Positions 1 to 7,649 of a DNA stretch of 32,747 nt are shown here, piece by piece (position 1 is the stretch's first letter; the number at the start of each line of letters is the position of its first letter). Source of the DNA: Bacteroidales bacterium. GTDB taxonomy: Bacteria > Bacteroidota > Bacteroidia > Bacteroidales > VadinHA17. The stretch covers positions 1 to 32,747 of the forward strand of contig PMIJ01000184.1 in the NCBI GenBank assembly GCA_003157015.1, written 5' to 3'. Under the pieces are notes generated by a model. The model ran no database searches. It was not told the DNA's origin and saw only the letters and a list, made by a program, of their open reading frames with translations. The position numbers were made by a program, and so were the translations under genes.

Positions 1-261
1 ATCTTTAACAATATACTGAGTATCAATACCTTCTCTCATTAATAAACCCACTGCCTGATTCCCGAATAAGTCATTTCCCCTTTTAGTAACAAAGGTGACT
101 TTTCCTCCAAGACGTGCTGCTGCAACAGCCTGATTAGCACCTTTGCCTCCTGGATTCATAAGAAAAACTCCTCCGAGTATTGTCTCTCCCGGCAAGGGTA
201 GTTTTTCTGTCTTTATTACCATATCGGTATTTGAACTACCTATTACAATTATTCTGCTCAT
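1..261 (-). CDS. rbsK: Ribokinase, N-terminal part (runs off left edge)
   Basis: The 87 visible codons begin MSRIIVIGSSNTDMVIKTEK and contain the PfkB/ribokinase N-terminal signature (GSSNTDMV, then MNPGGKGANQAVAAARLGG). In the family this region forms the ribose-binding part of the fold. The enzyme phosphorylates D-ribose to ribose 5-phosphate in the cytoplasm. The C-terminal half with the ATP site and GAGD catalytic motif lies outside the window, so completeness cannot be judged. The start ATG (261-259) overlaps the TGA stop of the upstream GH16 gene as ATGA, which implies translational coupling. A related PfkB sugar kinase is possible, but the N-terminal motif is close to true ribokinases. 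Confidence 0.88.
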   Translation of the reverse strand, partial: MSRIIVIGSSNTDMVIKTEKLPLPGETILGGVFLMNPGGKGANQAVAAARLGGKVTFVTKRGNDLFGNQAVGLLMREGIDTQYIVKD

Positions 262-1457
262 TGAAATACACGTATATAATCGACAAACATTCTTTGAGGA
301 AATTCTGTAGTATAATCAGGTGATCCGGGCCAGTTTCCTCCGACGGCTACATTGAATATGAAAAACTGGTCGGCGTTGAAAGGATAACTGTCAGCTCCTG
401 TCTGTGAGGCTGAAAGATCAAGATAGTTTTGATCATCAACATACCATTGTATATTATTCTCGGTCCATATCAGACTAAAAACATGAAACTGCTTTGAGAA
501 ATCTCCTGATAACAACGAATAATTTGAGCCTTTTGATGCATGTGCCCCGGAGGTAACACTCCAATGCATAGTTCCATATACAGTTGCCGGGTTAGTTCCA
601 ATAAGTTCCATATTATCTATCTCACCGCAGGAAGGCCATCCCACTGAGGTTATGTTTGTTCCCAGCATCCATAACGCGGGCCACATCCCTTTACCTACCG
701 GCAGTTTTGCCCTGATATCAATCCGTCCGAATTTAAAGGACTTTTTGTCCTGGGTAGTCATTCTTCCGGAAGTGTAATTAAAAGCTCCTATTGTCTCTTT
801 CCTCGCTTCAATAATCAGATTTCCGTTAGAAACAAATGTGTTCTTAAGACTGCTTGTGTAAGATTCCAGTTCATTATTTCCCCAGCCGCCGCTTCCGTTG
901 CCGACCTCATGATTCCAGGCATTAAGATCCAGACTGGTACCTGAGAATTCGTCACTCCATACAAGAGTATATCCAGGGTAAGTTAATGGGGTAGTGTACC
1001 CGGTATTATCAGTTGCAAGGTAAGTGCCGTCTTCAGTTACTATAGTACCTTTTGCAGAGGTATTTGTCAGGGTACAGGATTTTGGATTTGTCAGGTTGAT
1101 TGAAAACTGCAGATTGGGCTGACGCCTGTCGAGAGGATCACCTTTGATAAGAACAGTAATAGTTGCTTCTGTCTGATTTTTGGAAATAGTTACAGTTCCA
1201 GATGCTGACACATAGTCTCCTGGAGAAATTGCGGTTCCATCGGTCAGTTTGTAATCAACAAAAACTGCATCGGTTGCCGGTTTATTCAAAATTAATTGAA
1301 ATATCATTGTTGCATCTGTTGCACTCCTGACCAGGGAAACATCCTGAATGCTTAATTCAGGAGCAGGATCACTTCCTTTGCTGCAGTAAAACAAATTAAG
1401 CAAACAAAAAGAAAAAGTCAGGATAAGGCAAGATCGCGATAGATTCAGATTATGCAT
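258..1457 (-). CDS. GH16 endo-beta-glucanase lipoprotein with Calx-beta-like domain
   Basis: 399 aa. The N-terminus has a hydrophobic segment ending in a lipobox (LFYC, Cys25), so it is probably a lipid-anchored envelope protein. Residues about 34-143 look like a Calx-beta/beta-sandwich module (DYVSASGTVTIS, ending GTIVTEDGT). Residues about 160-399 are a GH16 jelly roll. The catalytic motif GEIDNMELIG gives nucleophile Glu279 and acid/base Glu284. GH16 enzymes of this form cleave internal beta-1,3 or beta-1,3/1,4 glucans (laminarin, lichenan), but porphyranase- or agarase-type specificity cannot be excluded by eye. It is the first gene of a two-gene minus-strand unit and overlaps ribokinase by ATGA. 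The domain call is solid and the substrate is inferred. Confidence 0.9.
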   Translation of the reverse strand: MHNLNLSRSCLILTFSFCLLNLFYCSKGSDPAPELSIQDVSLVRSATDATMIFQLILNKPATDAVFVDYKLTDGTAISPGDYVSASGTVTISKNQTEATITVLIKGDPLDRRQPNLQFSINLTNPKSCTLTNTSAKGTIVTEDGTYLATDNTGYTTPLTYPGYTLVWSDEFSGTSLDLNAWNHEVGNGSGGWGNNELESYTSSLKNTFVSNGNLIIEARKETIGAFNYTSGRMTTQDKKSFKFGRIDIRAKLPVGKGMWPALWMLGTNITSVGWPSCGEIDNMELIGTNPATVYGTMHWSVTSGAHASKGSNYSLLSGDFSKQFHVFSLIWTENNIQWYVDDQNYLDLSASQTGADSYPFNADQFFIFNVAVGGNWPGSPDYTTEFPQRMFVDYIRVFQ

Positions 1458-1615
1458 AAAATATCAGTTATTTGTGGATAGAATTATTCACTCTTATTCT
1501 GAAACCAAGATAGAATTTTCTTTTTGATTTTATTATTGCTGGTATTAAATATGTTCAATATGTAACACCATTTTAGCCGTATTATGTATATTTAATCCAT
1601 AATCATTTGTTCAGG

Positions 1616-2899
1616 ATGAAGAATAACTTTTCCAGGCTCCTACTGATCTTTTCTGCTTTATTTATTACAGCGTCAGGCATATCATATTCGATGGATAGAA
1701 AATCTGCAGCCGTATTCCTGCTTATTGCATGTTTTATTACAATGGCTGTAGGGGTTAGGGGATTTCAGAAGTTAAGGGGTTTTTCTTACACATTGTGGAT
1801 ATTTACTGCTGTTATCGTCTCTATGATCTATCCCCGGTATTTCATTTCAGCCGGTGATTTTCAGCTAAAAAGGCTTATAGTACCTCTTTTGCAGCTAATT
1901 ATGTTTGGCATGGGTTCCCAAATGAGTTTCAGGGATTTCAAAGGGGTTATAAAAATGCCAAAGGGAGTGTTAGTAGGGGTCTTTTCTCATTACATGATAA
2001 TGCCATTAGTAGGCTATGCTATTGCCAGTCTGTTTCGTTTCCCGCCAGAAATTTCTGCTGGCATTATACTAATAGGCTGTGTTCCCAGCGGACTTGCATC
2101 GAATGTTATGTCTTTTTTAGCAAAAGCTAATTTAGCATTAGCAGTAACAGTAGGCGCCATTTCAACATTGCTCTCTCCTTTAATGACTCCTCTTCTAATG
2201 AAGTGGCTCGGAGGCCAGTACATTGAAGTAAAGTTCTGGAGCATGATGCTTGATATTCTGAATATGATTATCCTTCCCATAGTTGCAGGTTTTATCTTTA
2301 ATCTTTTTTTAAAGGGAAAAGAAACCGTCAAATCAATATTATTCCAGCTTTTTTCTTATATGATTATTATTATTCTGACCACACTGGTTTACGTATATTC
2401 CAAAGATGCCGGTTTCATCTCATTTCTTGTTCAGTTTGCTAAATCAATGTTCTGGTTTTTCTTTCTTCCTGTGATCGTGGCAAAAATTTTGTCTTATTTT
2501 ATAAAGGGAGATAATAAGTATCCCGAAAAGCTTCTTTCACTTATTTCCATGATTGGTATTGCGGTTATTGTGACAATCATAACTGCTTCAGGACGTGATA
2601 GTTTGCTAGAGGTTGGAGCATTACTGCTTGTAACGAGCCTTTTACATAACGTTGCCGGTTATTTTCTTGGTTACGGGTTATCGTGGCTGGTGGGGATGCC
2701 TGAAAAAGACCGCCGCACCATTGCTTTTGAAGTGGGTATGCAAAATGGTGGTCTGGCTTCAGGGCTCGCCCTGCAGATGGGGAAAGTTGCAACAGTCGGA
2801 CTGGCGCCTGCTATTTTCGGCCCCCTGATGAATGTCACTGGTTCTGTCCTGGCCAATTTCTGGCGCAGTAGACCTGTTGCAGATGAGTTGAAGGCTTAA
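1616..2899 (+). CDS. BASS-family (bile acid:sodium symporter-like) transporter
   Basis: 427 aa from ATG 1616; an in-frame TTG at 1607 is a less likely start. Very hydrophobic, with about ten membrane segments plus two extra hydrophobic stretches at the N-terminus. BASS hallmarks are GMGSQMSFRDF, the IGCVPSGLASNVMSFLAKAN region and a second GMQNGGLASGLAL near residue 380. These are the two crossing-helix motifs that bind sodium and substrate in the family. It sits in the inner membrane and probably imports an organic anion with sodium. Bacterial members carry bile acids, pyruvate, pantothenate and other acids, so the substrate is unknown. It is divergent from GH16 and convergent with the hexokinase, with 12 bases between the stops. 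Confidence 0.88.
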   Translation: MKNNFSRLLLIFSALFITASGISYSMDRKSAAVFLLIACFITMAVGVRGFQKLRGFSYTLWIFTAVIVSMIYPRYFISAGDFQLKRLIVPLLQLIMFGMGSQMSFRDFKGVIKMPKGVLVGVFSHYMIMPLVGYAIASLFRFPPEISAGIILIGCVPSGLASNVMSFLAKANLALAVTVGAISTLLSPLMTPLLMKWLGGQYIEVKFWSMMLDILNMIILPIVAGFIFNLFLKGKETVKSILFQLFSYMIIIILTTLVYVYSKDAGFISFLVQFAKSMFWFFFLPVIVAKILSYFIKGDNKYPEKLLSLISMIGIAVIVTIITASGRDSLLEVGALLLVTSLLHNVAGYFLGYGLSWLVGMPEKDRRTIAFEVGMQNGGLASGLALQMGKVATVGLAPAIFGPLMNVTGSVLANFWRSRPVADELKA

Positions 2900-2911
2900 T
2901 TTATATAGGTT

Positions 2912-4195
2912 TCAGTTTATAAGAGCTGCCAGCGCTGCGCCAACCAGGCTCGATTGCTTTACCTCCATAAATTCTACAAAACGCTCCCTGTCACCTGATA
3001 AATATGATCTTAAATACTTGTCAATAAGTGTTCTGTAGTTATGAAGTTTATAGTAGACGGAACCTTCAACTGTTATGAGAATCGGATGTTCTTTTGTTTT
3101 GCCTTTATTTGTTTTAAGGATTACTGAAGCCAAATTTCCTGCAACAAGTAATGCAGCACGGTTAAGAAGGCAATTTACAATCAGAAAACATCCTTCAACG
3201 TCATCCTTATCTTTAATAATTGCGCTTAAGGGGCTGCAGCCTGATTTTGCATCAGCAATAAAGAAACTGACTTCTTCAGACGATAATTCTGAAAGAGCCA
3301 ATAAACAGGATGTAGCAGCTTCTGTGAAAAACCCTTCTCTTGCCGCTGTCTTTAATGCCAGAAGGCAGAGTGGACCAAAATATCCGCCTGAGATCATTTT
3401 CTCAAATGTATGACTTCCAGGGTTTGTAGTGGAACTGTCAAACTGGTGATCGAGATCAGTCCTCGGAGCTAGTGAGAAATTCCCCGACTCAATATTTATT
3501 ATCTGGCTTTTTGATAAGTCTAGACTTTTGTTTTTCAGGATGTTAAAGTTATTTTCATTATAGCAGGTATTGGTCCCGGTGCCAAGAATATACCCAATAA
3601 ACGTCTCATACTCATGTCCTATGGAAGCTGATTTCCCTGCAAGGAGGGTTGCAACAGTATCATTCAGGAGAACGATCTGCTTTTCAGGCATGCCCAGTGC
3701 CTCGAGGAGATTCCTGCCTATCAGCTGGCCAACCACTCCGGGAGCCTGCACTTCTTTGCAAAAATATAAAAGCCTGCCATCCCTGTTTGGCAATATTTCA
3801 GAAGGATATGAAAAACAAAAACCAATCCTGTCTGTTTTTCCGGCAAGGTGTTTTACGTAACCTGCTATTGTATTAAAGAATTCCTCTTTTGAGATTTCGC
3901 CTTCCAGACCAGGCATCTTATCATTTACAACATCAGTGATTTCCAGTTTTCCGCTATTGGTTACCTTAACCATGGCTGCCCTGAAATTTGTACCGCCGGC
4001 ATCTATGGCCAGCACCGGCAGGTCAACCTTAAAATGGTTGTCAGCTTCAATATAAGTAGGTATCATCCTGAGAGAACTGTTATTACTTTCAAGTCCTTTT
4101 GACATTTCTGATAAAAATGAATCGACGATATTCTGAATATTAATATCTTCAGCTCTCAACCTGTGTTCTACCAGGAATCTCTTGATGTTCTTCAT
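2912..4195 (-). CDS. Hexokinase (glucose/hexose 6-kinase)
   Basis: 427 aa, close to the usual length of Bacteroides-type hexokinases. Phosphorylates hexoses with ATP in the cytoplasm. The phosphate-1 motif is DAGGTNFRAAMV (residues 65-76). The sugar-binding stretch FCFSYPSE is near 126-133. LLNDTVATLLAG (177-188) carries the catalytic base Asp179, and the phosphate-2 motif is GTGTNTCYNE (205-214). This arrangement, with FRAAMV after GGTN, is eukaryote-like hexokinase rather than ROK glucokinase; no ROK zinc-cysteine motif is present. Start is ATG at 4195. It is transcribed away from deoC across a 168-base very AT-rich gap and converges on the BASS transporter. Confidence 0.9.
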   Translation of the reverse strand: MKNIKRFLVEHRLRAEDINIQNIVDSFLSEMSKGLESNNSSLRMIPTYIEADNHFKVDLPVLAIDAGGTNFRAAMVKVTNSGKLEITDVVNDKMPGLEGEISKEEFFNTIAGYVKHLAGKTDRIGFCFSYPSEILPNRDGRLLYFCKEVQAPGVVGQLIGRNLLEALGMPEKQIVLLNDTVATLLAGKSASIGHEYETFIGYILGTGTNTCYNENNFNILKNKSLDLSKSQIINIESGNFSLAPRTDLDHQFDSSTTNPGSHTFEKMISGGYFGPLCLLALKTAAREGFFTEAATSCLLALSELSSEEVSFFIADAKSGCSPLSAIIKDKDDVEGCFLIVNCLLNRAALLVAGNLASVILKTNKGKTKEHPILITVEGSVYYKLHNYRTLIDKYLRSYLSGDRERFVEFMEVKQSSLVGAALAALIN

Positions 4196-4363
4196 ACTAG
4201 TTGGTTTAATCAGATAATGACTGTAAAATATAAAAATATACCCTAAAAATATAAGATTATTTTATAATATTGTATATATCAATTGTGAATGAGGTAACGA
4301 ATATCCCGACTGGTAAATAATTTAAATAAGAATTTTAAAAATATTTAATAATAATTTATAAGG

Positions 4364-5080
4364 ATGAATATTGTAAGAGACATAGCAAAAATGATCGACC
4401 ATTCTATCCTTCAGCCCACACACACCGATAGTGATCTATTGAAACAGTGTGAGATAGCTTTGAAATATAATGTAGCGTCAGTATGTGTTAAACCATATGC
4501 AGTAAAAATGGCAGCTGGCAAATTAAGCGGCAGTCAGGTAAAAGTTGGCTGTGTAATAGGTTTTCCTCATGGAAACAGTTCAACTGCTGTAAAAGTCTTT
4601 GAAGCCGAACAAGCCTGCCTCGATGGCGCGGAAGAAATCGATATGGTAATAAACATTGGCAAGACCCTTGGAGGAGATTGGGATTATGTTGAGGATGAAA
4701 TTAAAGCAGTTACCGATGTTTGTCATAAACATAAGGCTATTATCAAAGTAATTTTTGAGACTGACTTTGTTACCAAAACAGACGATAAAATTCGGTTATG
4801 CGAAATTTGTACCCTTGCCGGAGCTGATTTCGTGAAGACTTCCACCGGTTATGGCTTTGTTAAACAACCAGATGGTAATTACAATTATAAAGGTGCTACG
4901 CTTGCGGATGTGGAGCTGATGAGAAAGCACTCAGGCCTCTCTGTGCAGGTAAAATGTGCCGGAGGGGTCAGAACGCTTGATGACCTGCTGAAAATGAAAG
5001 CAGCAGGAGCGACCCGCTCAGGCGCAACAGCTACTGAAGCCATCATTACTGAAGCAATTAAACGTTTTGGAAAGAAATAG
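4364..5080 (+). CDS. deoC: Deoxyribose-phosphate aldolase (DERA)
   Basis: 238 aa, the usual length of short-form DERA. Cleaves 2-deoxyribose 5-phosphate to acetaldehyde and glyceraldehyde 3-phosphate in deoxynucleoside breakdown. The Schiff-base lysine is Lys158 in DFVKTSTGYG, the second active-site lysine is Lys197 in VQVKCAGGVRT, and the catalytic Asp is Asp93 in EIDMVINIGK. The N-terminal IDHSILQPTHTDSDL is typical. All key residues are present, so it should be active. The ATG is directly preceded by AAGG. The upstream gap to hexokinase is strongly AT-rich and carries no clear motif. The gene is followed by a degenerate CACAAAG repeat. Confidence 0.96.
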   Translation: MNIVRDIAKMIDHSILQPTHTDSDLLKQCEIALKYNVASVCVKPYAVKMAAGKLSGSQVKVGCVIGFPHGNSSTAVKVFEAEQACLDGAEEIDMVINIGKTLGGDWDYVEDEIKAVTDVCHKHKAIIKVIFETDFVTKTDDKIRLCEICTLAGADFVKTSTGYGFVKQPDGNYNYKGATLADVELMRKHSGLSVQVKCAGGVRTLDDLLKMKAAGATRSGATATEAIITEAIKRFGKK

Positions 5081-5087
5081 TATAAAG

Positions 5088-5191
5088 CCATTTGTGAAAC
5101 TTAATGTCAACCTTTGTGTGCCTCAACGGTAAAAGATAAATCATTTAACCACTATGGAATACGAAGTAAAGCTCAAAGTAACACAAAGGAA
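5088..5191. repeat. Degenerate CACAAAG-type facing-arm repeat, copy 1
   Basis: Between deoC and the esterase. CCTTTGTGT (5111-5119) is the exact reverse complement of ACACAAAGG (5181-5189), and other CTTTGTG-like and CAAAG-like pieces flank it. Bases 5174-5189 (CAAAGTAACACAAAGG) are identical to 13150-13165, which links it to the copy at 13054-13167. It is the most decayed copy. It extends the esterase frame upstream of its real start without coding for anything recognisable. Confidence 0.5.
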
Positions 5192-5213
5192 AAAATCAAT
5201 TAAAGCTTTAAAA

Positions 5214-6509
5214 ATGAAAAAATTCTTTTTATCATCAGTTATTACTTTAGTTCTTTCGGGTTTATCATTTATTGTACTAGGCCAGGATATTATTCTGAGC
5301 CAGGCAAACAAATCAGGCATTTACACAAAAGGTCAGAAAATTTCCGTTACAGCTTTTGCAGAAAATCTGTCCGGTGATACTCTTCATGTAAGAGTTTTTA
5401 AAAATAATTCACAGCTGATAGATCAAAAGAATATCATAATCGGCAAAGACAGTATTATCGTTTATGAAGGTTCGGCGGATAAGCCTTGTTCAATTATTAT
5501 AGACGCAAAAGCAGCAGGTAAAAATGCTGGTTTGGGGATGTTAATTGATCCTGAAAAATTAAAACCTGGCGCAAGATGTCCTGCGGATTTTGATCGCTAT
5601 TGGAACAATATGAAAAAAAGTTTAAATGCCTTCCCATGGGACATAAAAAGAGCTGTAGTTATGGGAACCCAGAGTGATAAGGGGTTCATCTGTGAAGACA
5701 TTGAGATAAATTGTCTGGGGCCAAAACCGGCGCGTGGTTACTTTGCCAGACCCGAGAAGGCTTCTCCGAAATCTCTTCCGATTGTGCTGCTCGTTCATGC
5801 TGCCGGAGTTAAAGGTTCGTGGTGCAGGTCGGAACCAGCAAATGCAATGAAGTATGCCAGAAAAGGTGCACTTTGTTTTGATCTTAATGCACATGGGATG
5901 CTTGACGATCAGCCGGAAAGCTATTATGAGGATCTTGAAAAGGGTGATCTTAAAACATATTGGCTCCAGGGTTTAACTAATAGGGATGAAGTTTATTTCA
6001 GAGGAATGTATCTGCGTCTATTACGGACCATTGATTTTTTAACCACGCAACCTGAATGGGACGGAAAACGAATTCTTGTTATCGGAGAAAGCCAGGGAGG
6101 AGGTCAGGCTTTAGTCGCTGCCGGACTCGATCCGAGAGTAAGCGCAGTTGTTGCAATTGTTCCTGCTATGTGCGACTGGTTTGGCTCGCTTGTTGGGCGC
6201 ATGGGCGGATGGCCCCAACCATTTGAATCGGATTCGTTGAAAAAAGAAATGCGAAAAGCCCTGCCATACTTTGATGCTGCAAATATCCTGAAAGATTCAA
6301 AAGCAAGTATTTATGCAGAAATCGGATTAATTGACATGGTTTGTCCTTCAACCTCAGTTTATGCAGCTCTTAACCAGGCAAAGGGTCAAAAGTTCATTTA
6401 TGCAGTTCCTTACAGGCCTCATCATCAACCCGAAGGAGCCCTGGCTAAAACCTGGGAAAAGGATTTTTTTAAAACACGTGAGGCATTTATTCAAAATTAT
6501 CTAAAGTAA
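5214..6509 (+). CDS. Secreted CE7-like acetyl esterase (alpha/beta hydrolase)
   Basis: 431 aa from ATG 5214, where a clear signal peptide starts (MKKFFLSSVI, cleavage near VLGQ). An in-frame ATG at 5154 would add 20 charged residues from repeat DNA and is rejected. About 90 residues of beta-sandwich-like N-terminus precede a hydrolase that opens with DFDRYWNNMKK, as in CE7 acetyl xylan esterase/cephalosporin-C deacetylase. The nucleophile is Ser293 in GESQGGGQAL. The likely acid is Asp374 (GLIDMVCPS) and the likely base His403 or His404 (RPHHQPEG). The CE7 RGQ motif is not recognisable (CFDLNAHG lies there). It probably removes acetyl groups from polysaccharide side chains in the periplasm. 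First gene of the 5214-11464 glycan set. Confidence 0.8.
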   Translation: MKKFFLSSVITLVLSGLSFIVLGQDIILSQANKSGIYTKGQKISVTAFAENLSGDTLHVRVFKNNSQLIDQKNIIIGKDSIIVYEGSADKPCSIIIDAKAAGKNAGLGMLIDPEKLKPGARCPADFDRYWNNMKKSLNAFPWDIKRAVVMGTQSDKGFICEDIEINCLGPKPARGYFARPEKASPKSLPIVLLVHAAGVKGSWCRSEPANAMKYARKGALCFDLNAHGMLDDQPESYYEDLEKGDLKTYWLQGLTNRDEVYFRGMYLRLLRTIDFLTTQPEWDGKRILVIGESQGGGQALVAAGLDPRVSAVVAIVPAMCDWFGSLVGRMGGWPQPFESDSLKKEMRKALPYFDAANILKDSKASIYAEIGLIDMVCPSTSVYAALNQAKGQKFIYAVPYRPHHQPEGALAKTWEKDFFKTREAFIQNYLK

Positions 6510-6612
6510 TCGGAAGGCTTTTCTTCCTGAAACGGATAAATTTAATTCATGGTTATTAAAATCGTAATAATTCAAGATCATTTCCAATACTTCTATGTGT
6601 AATGCTAAAAAA

Positions 6613-7605
6613 ATGAAAATAAGATTAACACTTTCAGCTTTACTTTTTCCGTTATGTTTCTTTTCAGTCGCTCAAACTTTTAATAAGGATTATAAACTTC
6701 CTGGGAAAGGACTAGCTCAGCATCCTTTTTTATATGTGGGGGAGTGGGATATCCGTAACCCTACAGCCCAGTCAATGTTTCTTGTCCGCGACGGCAGGGT
6801 TGTATGGCAGTACTCTATTCCACAGAGAACTGCCACCGGACGCATCCAGGAGTTTGATGATGCGACACTGCTCTCCAATGGAAATATTGTTTATGCCTGC
6901 ATGTCAGGAGCCGGAATTATAACGCCCGGAAAAAATATCATCTGGCAATATATCTGCCCTGAAGGAACTGAAACCCATTCTTGCCAGCCGATAGGCAAAG
7001 ACAGTGTATTGATGGTACTAAATGGTTTTCCAGGCAAAGTGCTGATATTCAACACAGCCACTAATACCTTGCTTAAAGAAATTGTAATTCCATCAAGTGC
7101 AACCAGTACCCACGGTCAATTCAGGCACGTCCGTATAACTGCTGATAAAACAATTATGGTTGGTCTGTTTGCCGAAAAGAAAGTGGTCGAATTCACACTT
7201 GACGGGAAAGAGGTCTGGTCAGTTGATGCTCCTTCTGCCTGGTCAGCTATCAGACTACATAATGGTAATACACTAATCTCCGGAGATGGCATGAGTTATA
7301 CACGTGAGGTTAATATGAAGGGTGAAACAGTGTGGGAACTTACACAGGCAGATGTACCTTTCAAACTTTACAATAACCAGACTGCAACCAGGCTTGCCAA
7401 TGGAAACACTGTAATAACCAACTGGTGTGCAGGGAATATAAACACAGAGGAATGGGCCGGAACTGTGCAGGTGTTCGAGGTTACTACCGATAAAAAGGTG
7501 GTATGGGCATTGTCGTCATGGAAAAATCCAGATTTGGGACCGAGTACATACATCCAATTGTTGGATCAGCCGGGCAATCCGGATAATGGTGAATTACAAA
7601 GATAA
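6613..7605 (+). CDS. Secreted NGNT-blade beta-propeller protein
   Basis: 330 aa from ATG 6613; ATG 6595 is an alternative that adds six residues. A signal peptide (MKIRLTLSALLF, ending near SVAQ) predicts export. The body repeats a blade pattern of a K/G-x-VW tryptophan strand followed by an L-x-NGN-T/I turn: GRVVWQYS, LLSNGNIVYA, KNIIWQYI, KEVWSVD, RLHNGNTLISG, GETVWELT, RLANGNTVITNW, KKVVWALS. Such blades occur in PQQ-like and arylsulfotransferase-like propellers. I do not see the full set of catalytic histidines of an arylsulfotransferase and do not assign an activity. Its place between an acetyl esterase and GH97/GH2 enzymes suggests a carbohydrate-related role, perhaps binding or an unknown lyase or hydrolase. 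Confidence 0.72.
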   Translation: MKIRLTLSALLFPLCFFSVAQTFNKDYKLPGKGLAQHPFLYVGEWDIRNPTAQSMFLVRDGRVVWQYSIPQRTATGRIQEFDDATLLSNGNIVYACMSGAGIITPGKNIIWQYICPEGTETHSCQPIGKDSVLMVLNGFPGKVLIFNTATNTLLKEIVIPSSATSTHGQFRHVRITADKTIMVGLFAEKKVVEFTLDGKEVWSVDAPSAWSAIRLHNGNTLISGDGMSYTREVNMKGETVWELTQADVPFKLYNNQTATRLANGNTVITNWCAGNINTEEWAGTVQVFEVTTDKKVVWALSSWKNPDLGPSTYIQLLDQPGNPDNGELQR

Positions 7606-7649
7606 AAAGACCCTCTGAAGGAAAATGCAATAATTTAATTATACCTGAT

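Noticed and set aside
6510..6535. GGAAG/CTTCC hairpin after the esterase as a terminator
   Set aside because: Only a five-pair stem with no T-run; too weak to call.
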